A program made the translations under genes and the position numbers. The notes under the pieces are model-generated. The model was not told the DNA's origin. It searched no databases and saw only the letters and a list, made by a program, of their open reading frames with translations. From Pollutimonas sp036675275 (lineage in GTDB: Bacteria; Pseudomonadota; Gammaproteobacteria; Burkholderiales; Burkholderiaceae_B), in NCBI GenBank assembly GCA_036675275.1, contig JAKFFG010000031.1, forward strand, positions 1 through 64,000: DNA of 64,000 nucleotides, written 5' to 3'. Positions 26,198-36,808 of the stretch are shown piece by piece (positions within the stretch are counted from its first letter, which is position 1; each line of letters starts with the position of its first letter).

Positions 26198-27214
26198 ATG
26201 GAAAGCGTTGATGTACGCGTACTGCGCAGCGCCCGCGACTGGCACGCAGCCGGACACCGGTTGCTGCTGGTGACAGTGGTCAAAACCTGGGGCTCGTCGC
26301 CACGTCCCGTTGGCTCCATGATGGCGCTGCGCGAAGACGGCCGCTGCATAGGCTCCGTCTCTGGCGGCTGCATTGAGGACGATTTAATACAGCGATACAC
26401 CCATCTCTACGGAGGTTCGGGAATTCCGCAGGCGCCGCCCGTGATCGTTCGCTACGGCGTCACTGCGGACGAGGCGCATCGCTTCGGCCTACCCTGTGGC
26501 GGTACGTTGGAGCTGTTGCTGGAGTTCCAGCCGGATTGCACCGCGCTCGATACCCTGGTCCATCGGTTGGAATCGGGGCAGCTCGTTCAACGCACGGTGG
26601 ACTGTGCCACCGGCGCGGTAAGCTTGAAACCGGCCGCTGCCCCCGAGGCGCTGCGCTTTGATGGCGCAACCCTATCCAGCACTCTGGGGCCGCAGTACCG
26701 CATGCTGCTCATCGGCGCCGGCGTGTTGACCGAATATGTCGCCACCATGGCGATGTTCAATGATTTTGCGGTCACGGTGTGCGACCCGCGCGCCGAGCAT
26801 CTGGGCACCTGGTCTGTGCCGGGCGTGCACATCACCAGGGAAATGCCCGATGACGCGGTGCGTGCTCTGAACCCCGACATGCGCACCTGTATCGTGGCCC
26901 TGAGCCACGATCCCAAGCTCGACGACATGGCGTTGCTGGAGGCGCTGCACAGCCACGCGTTTTACGTAGGCGCCATCGGTTCGCGCCGCAATACAGACAG
27001 TCGTAGGCAGCGTTACATCGAGCATTTTGACGAAACGCAGGAGTCTTTGCAGCGACTTCACGCGCCTGTCGGAATCTACATTGGCAGCAAGACTCCTGCC
27101 GAGATCGCCGTGAGCGTGATGGCGGAAATCCTTGCTGTAAAGAATGGCGTCGCACTGCCCCGTGCGCTGTCTGTAGAGCAAGCCAAGGCCGGTGTGGAGA
27201 ACTCATTATTCTGA
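26198..27214 (+). CDS. XdhC/CoxI-family cofactor insertion chaperone (PaoD-like)
   Basis: 338 residues in two parts: an N-terminal XdhC_CoxI domain (VKTWGSSPRPVGSMMALREDG, SGGCIEDDL, PCGGTLELLLE) and a C-terminal Rossmann domain (LLIGAGVLTEYVATMA, HDPKLDDMALLEAL, YVGAIGSRRN). Such proteins bind sulfurated Mo cofactor and insert it into xanthine oxidase family enzymes; E. coli PaoD does this for PaoABC. Here it is with mocA on the strand opposite paoABC, unlike E. coli where paoD follows paoC. AAGGAG is upstream. Confidence 0.9.
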   Translation: MESVDVRVLRSARDWHAAGHRLLLVTVVKTWGSSPRPVGSMMALREDGRCIGSVSGGCIEDDLIQRYTHLYGGSGIPQAPPVIVRYGVTADEAHRFGLPCGGTLELLLEFQPDCTALDTLVHRLESGQLVQRTVDCATGAVSLKPAAAPEALRFDGATLSSTLGPQYRMLLIGAGVLTEYVATMAMFNDFAVTVCDPRAEHLGTWSVPGVHITREMPDDAVRALNPDMRTCIVALSHDPKLDDMALLEALHSHAFYVGAIGSRRNTDSRRQRYIEHFDETQESLQRLHAPVGIYIGSKTPAEIAVSVMAEILAVKNGVALPRALSVEQAKAGVENSLF

Positions 27215-27253
27215 AATGATTGATTAGTACATCTTATAGCGCGCCGGACGACC

Positions 27254-29134
<1,881 letters not shown>

Positions 29135-29291
29135 ATAAAAACACCGTACAGGCGAAGTAGGACAGTTAACTTGCGGGGAGCCAGTCTAACTCGTCAAGCG
29201 TAGCGCCTGGCTTCACGCTCGCAAGCGCTACGGCCCGCTTGAACCATGTGCATCGCCCCAGCATCGACGCGCGCCCTGCGATGTGGGGGCG

Positions 29292-29708
29292 CTAGTCCCT
29301 GGAAAACGGCTTGCCGTCAAAGTCTACGGTAACCAGGTTTCCGTCCAGTTGTCCCATGCCCGGCGCATTCAACGGCATGCCGGGGGCCGACACGCCTTTT
29401 ACGGTGGGATCGGCCAACAGTTTGTGTACTGCATTGGCCGGCACATGGCCTTCGATAATCTGTCCTGTGCTTTTCACTACGCCCGTATGGCACGATCCAA
29501 GCTTTGGCGGCACACCGAGTTTTTGTTTGACCGAAGCCATATCGGCCGTCTTGATCGCTGTAACGTCGAAGCCGGATTCCCGCATATGCTCGACCCATCC
29601 GGTGCAGCAACCGCAATTGGGATCCTGATATACGGTGATGGCCGTGCCCGCAGCGTGGGCGAAGGATGATGCGGTAGCCAAGGCAGCCGCTGCCAGCCAT
29701 AATTTCAT
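29292..29708 (-). CDS. DUF411 periplasmic metal-binding protein
   Basis: 138 residues from ATG 29708, giving a clean signal peptide (ending SSFAHAAG). The DUF411 hallmarks CGCCTGWVEHM (about residues 32-42) and SCHTGVV are present. These proteins occur in copper and silver resistance clusters and bind metal through the cysteines; exact role unsettled. The open frame extends far upstream but without similarity. It is the last gene of the leftward copper operon copA-copB-cupredoxin-cytochrome c-DUF411. Confidence 0.85.
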   Translation of the reverse strand: MKLWLAAAALATASSFAHAAGTAITVYQDPNCGCCTGWVEHMRESGFDVTAIKTADMASVKQKLGVPPKLGSCHTGVVKSTGQIIEGHVPANAVHKLLADPTVKGVSAPGMPLNAPGMGQLDGNLVTVDFDGKPFSRD

Positions 29709-29778
29709 GAAACCTGCTCCAGTGAAAATGTAAATCTTGAATGATTCATAGTATAGATAAAGACCACGCTCGGGCAGC

Positions 29779-30255
29779 TTAGTTCTGTCGCTGTAATGTG
29801 ACTTCCTTCTGTGCCTCCAGGACCTTGAGCGGCCAGCTGCTCTTGATATAAGCCAGTACCGCAATGATCTCTTGGTTGCTGAGGATGTCCCGGTACGCGG
29901 GCATGTCGCTAACATAGCCTGGAGGCGCGGTCTTTCCTGGAACCAGGCCGTTTTTCACCATATCGACCAGCATCGCGTCGGGATGGTGCCAGGTATGGCC
30001 GGTCTTGTCATGCGGCGGCGCAGGCAGCCTGCCATTGGGCATGCGGTCACGCCAGTTCGGCTGGCCTTGCAGGGACTCACCATGGCAGGCTGCGCAGTTG
30101 TTCGTGTAGATTGCCCTGCCCTGCATCACAAGGGTCTGATTCTCAGGATCGATGAATGCCGGGCCCGGCTGCCGCAGCGCGCTGTAAAAGTAGACGGCGG
30201 CAGCACCGATCAAGATGGCGCCGACCGCCCCGAAGATTGCTTTTTTCTGCGACAT
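29779..30255 (-). CDS. Membrane-anchored c-type cytochrome
   Basis: About 158 residues from ATG 30255. One N-terminal membrane segment (IFGAVGAILIGAAAVYFY), then a mono-haem domain with CAACH and a distal Met candidate in VSDMPAYRDILSNQE. Single-haem cytochromes of this type are common in betaproteobacterial copper-resistance clusters, where they may pass electrons during Cu(I) oxidation (inference). It starts 14 bp after the cupredoxin stop, in the same operon. Confidence 0.87.
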   Translation of the reverse strand: MSQKKAIFGAVGAILIGAAAVYFYSALRQPGPAFIDPENQTLVMQGRAIYTNNCAACHGESLQGQPNWRDRMPNGRLPAPPHDKTGHTWHHPDAMLVDMVKNGLVPGKTAPPGYVSDMPAYRDILSNQEIIAVLAYIKSSWPLKVLEAQKEVTLQRQN

Positions 30256-30269
30256 TTCTATGTGAAAAA

Positions 30270-30779
30270 TTAACTGACCTTTACCTTGCCGACCATCCCG
30301 GCCTCCATGTGGCCCGGTATCAGGCAGGCAAAATCCACGGTGCCGGCCTGGTCGAACCGCCACACCAGGCCACCGATCTTACCCGGGGCCAATGTAATCA
30401 TATTCGGTTCCACATGCTGCATGCCCGGCATTTTTTGCATTTTCGCCGCATGGGCCTTCAGATCGGCGATGGATCCGATCACCATTTCATGGGGAATTTT
30501 GCCCATGTTCTTGATAAAGAAACGAACGGTCTCGCCTGCGCGGACCTGGATATCACCCGGCGTAAACCGCATGGTGTCGTCCATCGTCAGCTCGATGGTT
30601 CGAGTAACTTTAGCCGGATCGCCAGGCTGACCAGTTAGCGAAGGTGTATTCGACATGGTGGACATGTCGTGCCCAGGCATGCCATGCGCCGGTGCGCCAT
30701 GCCCCCCGCTATGGTTGCCCGCTGCTAATGCGAGGGCTGGCAACACGCTCAAAGCCAGAATAGAAAGGGTTCTGTTCAT
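30270..30779 (-). CDS. copI: Periplasmic cupredoxin (CopI-like)
   Basis: 169 residues with a signal peptide (ending ALALAAG) and a His/Met-rich linker (HGAPAHGMPGHDMSTM). The blue-copper site is readable: His in KIPHEMVIG and Cys, His and Met in ACLIPGHMEAGMVG. This matches the cupredoxin family described as CopI in copper-tolerant bacteria, where it protects against copper in the periplasm. It lies between copB and the cytochrome gene; spacing of 71 bp to copB and 14 bp to the cytochrome supports one operon. Confidence 0.87.
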   Translation of the reverse strand: MNRTLSILALSVLPALALAAGNHSGGHGAPAHGMPGHDMSTMSNTPSLTGQPGDPAKVTRTIELTMDDTMRFTPGDIQVRAGETVRFFIKNMGKIPHEMVIGSIADLKAHAAKMQKMPGMQHVEPNMITLAPGKIGGLVWRFDQAGTVDFACLIPGHMEAGMVGKVKVS

Positions 30780-30850
30780 GTAAATAGTCTCTTAGAGATT
30801 GTTCAGTCAGTCGATTCACGCTGCCCTTGGAAAAGTGGGAAAAGGCAAGA

Positions 30851-31909
30851 TCAAAAGCGAAAGCTCAAGCCGGCAACAAAGCGGGTTTCCTGTTTGGATT
30901 CGCCTTCTGCGCGCGCGTAATCCGCTGTTTTCCCGAATTTGCTGGACCACTCCACGCCCACGTAGGGAACAAACTGGCGTGTGACTTCGTATTTAAGGCG
31001 AAGGCCTGCGGTGCCGTCTGTCAAGCCGCTGCCTATGCCCCAGCGCTCATCGTCCTTGCCATGGAGGTTCACTTCTACGCTTGGCTGAAGATAGAGCTTT
31101 TGAGTCAGCAAGATGTCGTATTCCGTCTTCAACCTCAGAGCGGTTCGCCCACTAGCGCCGACATAGGCGGTGGCATCGACTTCAAACCAGTAAGGTGCAA
31201 GCCCTTTAACGCCAACCGCCAGCCATTCCCGGTTCGGCGCGCCATGGCCATGGTCGAAGCGCACGCCCAGTTCCGTATCCCAGAACGTTGAAAACGCATG
31301 GCGCCACAACAGTTGCGTCTCGGACTCTCGCAGCTTGCCGCTCGCGACTTCGCCTTCGGCCTTGATCACGGCGCGGTTATAGGTGCTGCCGTACCACGCC
31401 TCGCCTTCATAGGCCGCCCATTCCTCTCCGCGCGCCCTGACGTACTCCAACCGGTCGAAACTCACGGAACCGAAGTTATGCATGTCCGACATCATCAGCG
31501 CATCCGACGGCGGCAGTGCATACTTGCCCGCATTGCGGACGTAGCCACCCGCGTAGGCGTCGGGATCGCGGGCATCTGGCGGGGCCGAGCCGCCCTGCAT
31601 CTGCATATCGCCATGATCCATTTCGCCACCTCCATGGTCCATGGCATCCATATTGTGGGCAGAGGCTGGCGCACTTCCGGCTCCATGGTCCATACCGGAC
31701 ATGTTCACCGAATCATGTTTCATGCCTGAAGCCGTCGTCGGCGCGCTTGTCGTGGGCGGCGCCGAGGTATGGCCGGCGTGGCCTGCATGCGCCTGCGCAT
31801 AGGCAAACACGGGCATCGCCCCTGCTGTTGCGATGGCTGCGGCAAGGAACTTCTTCTTCCATTGATTGTTCATAAGCCGGATGCCTGACCTGTTGTGCAT
31901 TGTCTTCAT
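30851..31909 (-). CDS. copB: Outer-membrane copper resistance protein CopB
   Basis: About 352 residues. Signal peptide, then a Met/His/Asp-rich segment (MSGMDHG, MDAMDHGGGEMDHGDM) that can bind copper, then a beta-barrel domain of the CopB family ending in phenylalanine (FVAGLSFRF), typical of outer-membrane proteins. ATG 31909 overlaps the copA stop as ATGA and is taken as the coupled start; ATG 31873 would give a shorter signal peptide and is the alternative. Its partner CopA precedes it directly. Confidence 0.88.
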   Translation of the reverse strand: MKTMHNRSGIRLMNNQWKKKFLAAAIATAGAMPVFAYAQAHAGHAGHTSAPPTTSAPTTASGMKHDSVNMSGMDHGAGSAPASAHNMDAMDHGGGEMDHGDMQMQGGSAPPDARDPDAYAGGYVRNAGKYALPPSDALMMSDMHNFGSVSFDRLEYVRARGEEWAAYEGEAWYGSTYNRAVIKAEGEVASGKLRESETQLLWRHAFSTFWDTELGVRFDHGHGAPNREWLAVGVKGLAPYWFEVDATAYVGASGRTALRLKTEYDILLTQKLYLQPSVEVNLHGKDDERWGIGSGLTDGTAGLRLKYEVTRQFVPYVGVEWSSKFGKTADYARAEGESKQETRFVAGLSFRF

Positions 31910-33771
31910 GCCACCACCACTTCGCGAAACATGCCCATATCCATGTGCAGCATCAAGTGGCAATGCCATGCCCAGCGTCCAAGCGCATCGGCAGTTACAA
32001 GAAAGCTGATACGCTGGGCGGGCTGCACCGGAATGGTGTGGCGCCGGGCCTGAAATTGGCCGTCCGGAGTTTCCAGTTCACTCCACATGCCATGCAAATG
32101 CATGGGGTGCGTCATCATGGTGTCGTTGTGCAAGATGACCCTGACGCGTTCGCCGTAACGAAAATGAACCGGGGTTGATTTTCCGAATTCCACACCATCG
32201 AACGACCAGGTATAGCGTTCCATATTGCCGGTCAGATGAAGCTCGATTTCACGCTCTGCACCGCGCGGATCCATCGCACCGCCCACAGTGTGCAAGTCCG
32301 AAAGCGTCAATACGCGCCGGCCGTTATTACGCAGCCCGATGCCGGGATCGTCCAGGTTGGTGCGCGGCATATCGACCCGCATATCGATGCTGGGCCCGTA
32401 CTCGGTTCTGGCGTGGCGTACCTGGGCGCTGGCGCCAGCGGCGGACATCGCGTTGTGGTCCATGCCAGCCATACCTGCGTGATTCATGCCTTGCATGCTG
32501 CCGTGATTCATTCCCGCCATATTGCCGTGGCTCATTCCGGCCATACCGCCATGATCCATGCCTCCCACGGAAGATTGAGCGGCTGCGCCATGACTCATTC
32601 CTGCCATGCCACCGCCCATGGCGCCCATCATGTCCGTCATGCTTAGCCATTCTGCAGGATCAAGCGCCGGCACAGGCGCTTCGAGCCCGGCACGCGTAGC
32701 CAGCGTGCCGCGGGCGTATCCCGTACGGTCCATAGCTTGCGCAAAGACGGTATAGGTATCATCCTTGGGCTCGACCAGCACGTCATAGGTTTCGCCCGGC
32801 CCGAAACGAAATTCGTCCACTGTCACCGGCTCTACGTTTACGCCATCCGCTTGCACCACGGTTAACTTGAGGCCGGGAATACGTATGTCGTAAAAGGTAT
32901 TGGCAGCGCCATTAATGAAACGAAGCCGGACGCGTTCGCCCGGGCGAAATAGCCCCGTCCAGTTGCCCGCTGGCGTCTTACCATTCATCAGATAAGTCAG
33001 TACGTTGGCCGACAGATCGGCCAGATCCGTGGGGCTCATGCGCATTTCATTCCACATTTTGCGCTTGTCGACGGCCGCTTTCAGGCCCGTGCGCGAAGCA
33101 TCCTGGAAGAAGTCCACGGCCGTGGGCTGGTTGTAGTTGTAGTAGTCGCCCTGCGTCTTGAGCTTGGCCAGGACCCGCATCGGGTCCTCGTCGGTCCAGT
33201 CAGACAATTGAACGACGTACTCGCGATCGGCCCGTATGGGATCAGCTTGCGCCGGATCGATAATAATCGCCCCATAGACGCCCGTGGCTTCCTGCATCCC
33301 CGAGTGCGAGTGATACCAGTACGTGCCGCTATGCTGCACTTTGAACCGGTACGTGAATGTTTCACCGGGCAGAATCCCCGCGAAACTAATCCCCGGCACA
33401 CCATCCATCTGAAACGGCAGGATGATGCCGTGCCAATGGATAGAGGTGGTTTCGTTCAGGCGGTTCTTGACGCGTATGGTGACGGTGTCGCCCTCGCGCC
33501 AGCGCAAGGTCGGTGCAGGTAACGAGCCATTAACGGTGGTGGCCATGCGAGGGTTGCCGGTGAAATTGACGGGCGACTCACCGATTTCCAGATTAAATTC
33601 GGTCCCGCTCAGCACAGCCGCTGAGCCGTTAGACGTTTTGCTCGATTGCATTCCAGCGGCGCGGACAAAGGGCGACATACCCAACAGCACACCGCCGGCT
33701 GCAAGGCCTTGCACAAAACGACGACGGGGTATGGTCGGGAGGGGAACGGCTAGCGTAGTTGCAGGTTTCAC
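31906..33771 (-). CDS. copA: Periplasmic multicopper oxidase CopA
   Basis: 621 residues with a twin-arginine signal (IPRRRFVQGLAAGG). All four copper ligand motifs are present: SIHWHG, YWYHSHSG, THPMHLHG and HCHLMLHMDMGM. Between domains 2 and 3, at about residues 385-450, is a Met/His-rich stretch with repeated MAGMxHG/MxHG units, as in PcoA/CopA, giving extra Cu(I) sites. It oxidises Cu(I) in the periplasm. First gene of the leftward copper operon; a 16-bp palindrome shared with the copR promoter lies about 120 bp upstream. Confidence 0.95.
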   Translation of the reverse strand: MKPATTLAVPLPTIPRRRFVQGLAAGGVLLGMSPFVRAAGMQSSKTSNGSAAVLSGTEFNLEIGESPVNFTGNPRMATTVNGSLPAPTLRWREGDTVTIRVKNRLNETTSIHWHGIILPFQMDGVPGISFAGILPGETFTYRFKVQHSGTYWYHSHSGMQEATGVYGAIIIDPAQADPIRADREYVVQLSDWTDEDPMRVLAKLKTQGDYYNYNQPTAVDFFQDASRTGLKAAVDKRKMWNEMRMSPTDLADLSANVLTYLMNGKTPAGNWTGLFRPGERVRLRFINGAANTFYDIRIPGLKLTVVQADGVNVEPVTVDEFRFGPGETYDVLVEPKDDTYTVFAQAMDRTGYARGTLATRAGLEAPVPALDPAEWLSMTDMMGAMGGGMAGMSHGAAAQSSVGGMDHGGMAGMSHGNMAGMNHGSMQGMNHAGMAGMDHNAMSAAGASAQVRHARTEYGPSIDMRVDMPRTNLDDPGIGLRNNGRRVLTLSDLHTVGGAMDPRGAEREIELHLTGNMERYTWSFDGVEFGKSTPVHFRYGERVRVILHNDTMMTHPMHLHGMWSELETPDGQFQARRHTIPVQPAQRISFLVTADALGRWAWHCHLMLHMDMGMFREVVVA

Positions 33772-33889
33772 GGGGAAGAATCCTGTAATGCATCATTAAT
33801 TGGGAGCGCCAACTGCGGATCCGGATCGAATCGACAAATTGTTATTCCAGACTTTAATCAAGTAAGGCTGTCACACAAATGACGGCGCC

Positions 33890-33905
33890 ATTACATTTTT
33901 GTAAT
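33890..33905 (-). promoter_or_regulatory. Putative CopR box of the copA operon
   Basis: ATTACA-TTTT-TGTAAT, a perfect 6+4+6 inverted repeat centred 127 bp before the copA start. The same repeat occurs before copR at 40324-40339 with only two centre bases different. Similar AT-rich inverted repeats are the binding sites of CopR/CusR-type response regulators, so copRS probably switches on this operon. Confidence 0.78.
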
Positions 33906-33943
33906 TCAGGGCCGGTGGTGACGTTATGAAGCCGCAGAACGGA

Positions 33944-33973
33944 TTTGATATATTTTTGATATCGGTTTGGTAT
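33944..33973 (+). promoter_or_regulatory. Three direct repeats at 11-bp spacing upstream of an OmpR-family regulator
   Basis: TTTGATAT at 33944, TTTGATAT at 33955 and TTTGGTAT at 33966, each 11 bp from the next. One-turn direct repeats are the classic binding pattern of OmpR/PhoB/PmrA-type regulators. They lie 88 bp before the response regulator gene; a possible -10 (TATACA) is at 33999-34004, placing the last repeat at the -35 region. A related triplet precedes the gtrA operon at 36263. Confidence 0.72.
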
Positions 33974-34061
33974 TCTTTCGTCCACGTCTGCCCTAAGCTA
34001 TACAGAAACCGGCACTCGTTGTACTGCGTTTTAATGAAAATCTCTACTGCATGAGACCGCT

Positions 34062-34769
34062 ATGTCTTTGAAGCACGCAATACGAATGCTCATCGTGGAG
34101 GATCACGCGGGCTTAGCCACGAATCTGTCCGAGTTTTTCGATGATAGGCGCTACGTTCTAGACTTTGCCTCGGACGGCCTGACGGCCCTTCATCTTATTG
34201 CCACAAACGACTACGACGTCATCGTCCTGGATGTGATGCTCCCCGGGCTATCCGGATTTGAGATATGCCGCCGCGCCCGTAACGACATTCACTGCTCGAC
34301 TCCGGTCATCATCATGACATCGATGGATCAGCTGCAAGACAAGGAAGAGGGTTTCACCGTTGGTGCGGACGATTACCTGGTCAAACCATTTAATCTGCGC
34401 GAGCTGCAGTTAAGAGTCGATGCGCTATACCGGCGCAAGGCTGGGTTTTCCAGGACACCAGAGATCCGTATCCCCGGAATCAGCTTTGATCCTGGCACAT
34501 TTGTCGTGCGTACCGATAATGGTGACCAACTCGAACTCTCCGGTACCGCGGCGCGGATATTCGAGGAATTGATAAAGGCGTACCCTGACCTTCTTTCATA
34601 CGCTGAAATCGAAGATACGGTTTGGGGCGAGCGGGAGGTCGATATGAATACGTTGCGAACACATGTGTATTCGCTTCGCAAGCTGCTACAAGATACGTTC
34701 CAATACCCGATGATCAAAACCATACATGGTCGCGGCTACAGGCTTTTGGCGCCCAATAAAGACGCCTGA
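34062..34769 (+). CDS. OmpR-family response regulator (PmrA-like role)
   Basis: 235 residues. Receiver domain with MLIVEDH, phosphoacceptor Asp in DVIVLDVMLPG (about residue 58) and VKPF lysine; winged-helix output domain ending IKTIHGRGYRLLAP. Starts behind three 11-bp direct repeats that it probably binds itself. The TGATG overlap with the sensor gene gives coupled translation. The adjacent lipid-modifying glycosyltransferase operon has a matching repeat triplet, so its role is probably like PmrA or BvgA control of lipid A decoration (inference). Confidence 0.88.
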   Translation: MSLKHAIRMLIVEDHAGLATNLSEFFDDRRYVLDFASDGLTALHLIATNDYDVIVLDVMLPGLSGFEICRRARNDIHCSTPVIIMTSMDQLQDKEEGFTVGADDYLVKPFNLRELQLRVDALYRRKAGFSRTPEIRIPGISFDPGTFVVRTDNGDQLELSGTAARIFEELIKAYPDLLSYAEIEDTVWGEREVDMNTLRTHVYSLRKLLQDTFQYPMIKTIHGRGYRLLAPNKDA

Positions 34770-36028
34770 TGAAACTTAAGTCAATTTCCCGCAGGGTCTA
34801 TCGCGCCATACTGGCGGTTAGCGTGATCAGTATGGCCGCTATGGTCACGACCGTGGTTCTGGTCAATGAAGATCTTGAGCGCACCATGCTGGATGTGGAG
34901 TTTGCGCAAGAGCGTGACTTCATACTTGCGAACTATACCGGCGAAGACGTGAGAGTATGGGACACACCAAATCTTGCTGTCGTGTTCGTCCCTGCGGGCA
35001 CACATCGTCCTGCTGTCTTGCCGCCGGTATTTCGCGGGTTGACAGGTGATTATTCAGGGGAAGTTGGGATCGAAGACGAGACCTATTTAGTGACAGTAGA
35101 GACCGTCAAGACCGGGGTGCTTTACGTCGCGAAAAGCATCACGCACTTTGAGAACCGGGAAGCGCTGTTTGAAATAGTTTTGACCATTATGACGCTGATC
35201 ATCATCGCGTTCAGTCTACTGCTCGCCGTACTGAGTAGCCGCCGCATCGTCAGGCCATTGAAGCTTTTGTCAGAGCGGATAAGCCGGATTCCAGTTGGGC
35301 CAAGCATGCCCCGCATGGAAACTGACTACGTCGATGCCGAACTGCACTCCATCGCGATGACATTCAACCGTTTCCTGGATGAACTCGAGTCCTACGTGCG
35401 AAGGGAACAGTCCCTCTTGAACCTGGCCAGCCATGAGCTGCGCACCCCTATCGCCGTGATGTCGGGTGCGCTGGATGTCCTGGAGTCGCGCAATCAACTC
35501 AATCCGAACGACCAGGCCACACTACAGCGCGTGCGCAGCGCATGCGATGAAATGAGGGATAACGTCAATATTTTGCTCAAACTCGCTCGCCGTGAACCCG
35601 CCAAACAAGTTCAGGAAATGTTTGACGTGCGCCCCGTGGCGCAACAGGTTATCGACGATCTGAAAATCAGCCACCATGCGGGCGACCGGGTAACGCTCCA
35701 TGCGCAATACGCTTTCATTGTCAATACAGATCCTGTCATGGTGCGTATGTTGTTGCGCAACCTCATCCAGAATGCAGTCCAACACACCAAGAGTGATATC
35801 CGGGTAACGCTATCTGGCAGTGTCATCGAGATTGAAGATCAGGGAACGGGACTGACGGACGATCAGCAGGCCATTGTTCTGGGCCAAAGGAAAATCGCCT
35901 CCGATGGCGCAACCCTTAGTGGACTGGGTCTTTATATTGTGACACTGATCACCGAAAGGCTGGGCTGGCAACTTGATATCACGCAGACGGACAACAACGG
36001 TATGAGAATCCGCCTCGCTCCCAGATGA
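34769..36028 (+). CDS. Membrane sensor histidine kinase, partner of the upstream regulator
   Basis: 419 residues. Two membrane segments (about residues 15-33 and 134-156) enclose a periplasmic domain of about 100 residues with many acidic residues (GEDVRVWD, GDYSGEVGIEDE), which could bind cations or peptides. Then a HAMP-like linker, H-box NLASHELRTPIAV, N-box LLRNLIQNAVQH and G-box SGLGLYIVTLI. Stop overlaps nothing downstream; the next gene starts about 360 bp on. Confidence 0.88.
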   Translation: MKLKSISRRVYRAILAVSVISMAAMVTTVVLVNEDLERTMLDVEFAQERDFILANYTGEDVRVWDTPNLAVVFVPAGTHRPAVLPPVFRGLTGDYSGEVGIEDETYLVTVETVKTGVLYVAKSITHFENREALFEIVLTIMTLIIIAFSLLLAVLSSRRIVRPLKLLSERISRIPVGPSMPRMETDYVDAELHSIAMTFNRFLDELESYVRREQSLLNLASHELRTPIAVMSGALDVLESRNQLNPNDQATLQRVRSACDEMRDNVNILLKLARREPAKQVQEMFDVRPVAQQVIDDLKISHHAGDRVTLHAQYAFIVNTDPVMVRMLLRNLIQNAVQHTKSDIRVTLSGSVIEIEDQGTGLTDDQQAIVLGQRKIASDGATLSGLGLYIVTLITERLGWQLDITQTDNNGMRIRLAPR

Positions 36029-36262
36029 TGCGTGAGAACACCTTGATTGTTATCGCCGCCAGCTTGTGCCTGCTGAGGCTAAACCGCCTTTTGCTATCGC
36101 ACCGGTAGCCCACCCAAGACGCCGCTCTAGGCTCTTATACGCCATAGGGCGTCGATGCTTCATTGCTCAAGGAAGTTTTGAGCCATGTGCTGTGGCCCGT
36201 GCGGGCGTATAAGAACAATTGCTACACGCTGCTGCAGTTGCTTCTTTAACGTAGCGCCTCGC

Positions 36263-36292
36263 TTTGATGAATTTTTGATGTTTGCTTGACGA
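36263..36292 (+). promoter_or_regulatory. Second 11-bp-spaced repeat triplet, upstream of gtrA operon
   Basis: TTTGATGA at 36263, TTTGATGT at 36274 and a weaker CTTGACGA at 36285. Spacing is again 11 bp and the core TTTGAT is identical to the triplet at 33944. The third copy overlaps a possible -35 (TTGACG, 36286-36291). This suggests that the response regulator at 34062 activates the glycosyltransferase operon that follows. Confidence 0.7.
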
Positions 36293-36385
36293 ATTCTTGT
36301 TGCCGATATTCGTATTCTTGCTCCATTGCATCAATCCATCACACGAGTTTCGGCATTGAAATCTGTTTCGCCATTCACGCGGCCT

Positions 36386-36808
36386 ATGCTCCGGCTTTTG
36401 CCAGCCACCCCTCGGTTCGCTGCCGCGTCGCCTACTACTCAAGTCACTCAGTTCCTGGTATCGGGCGGGCTCGCAACGCTCATTCATTGGGCTGTGATGG
36501 GTTTACTTATCCGGGAAGGCTTGCAACCGGTGGTGGCTACCACCATGGGCGCGCTGGCCGGGTCCGTCTTTAACTACGTAGTCCAGTTCTATTGGACATT
36601 CAATGGTAACGGCGTCCACGGCAGGGCCATGCCGACTTATGCCTGCACGGTGATTCTGGCTTGGTGCGTCAATGCCGGGCTCTTCTACTTCCTGACCTTG
36701 CTTTTTCATACTGGGCTTGTTGTCGGGCAGGCATGCACCACCGCAACCGTCGCGGTGATGAATTTCATTCTTTACAAAAGGATTGTGTTCCATGAACGCA
36801 TTACGTGA
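36386..36808 (+). CDS. GtrA-family membrane protein
   Basis: About 140 residues, four transmembrane segments: QFLVSGGLATLIHWAVMGLL, then three more ending MNFILYKRIVFHE, the usual GtrA layout. GtrA-like proteins are thought to flip undecaprenyl-phosphate-linked sugars. The start is uncertain: ATG 36386 keeps 16 residues before the first helix, ATG 36326 adds 20 more. The gene overlaps the next one by 17 bp, so flippase, sugar-lipid synthase and final transferase genes form one operon. Confidence 0.82.
   Translation: MLRLLPATPRFAAASPTTQVTQFLVSGGLATLIHWAVMGLLIREGLQPVVATTMGALAGSVFNYVVQFYWTFNGNGVHGRAMPTYACTVILAWCVNAGLFYFLTLLFHTGLVVGQACTTATVAVMNFILYKRIVFHERIT

Noticed and set aside
29193..29240. 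Hairpin GTAGCGC/GCGCTAC as terminator of the copper operon
   Set aside because: Loop is long and no T-run follows on the minus strand, so I do not claim a terminator.
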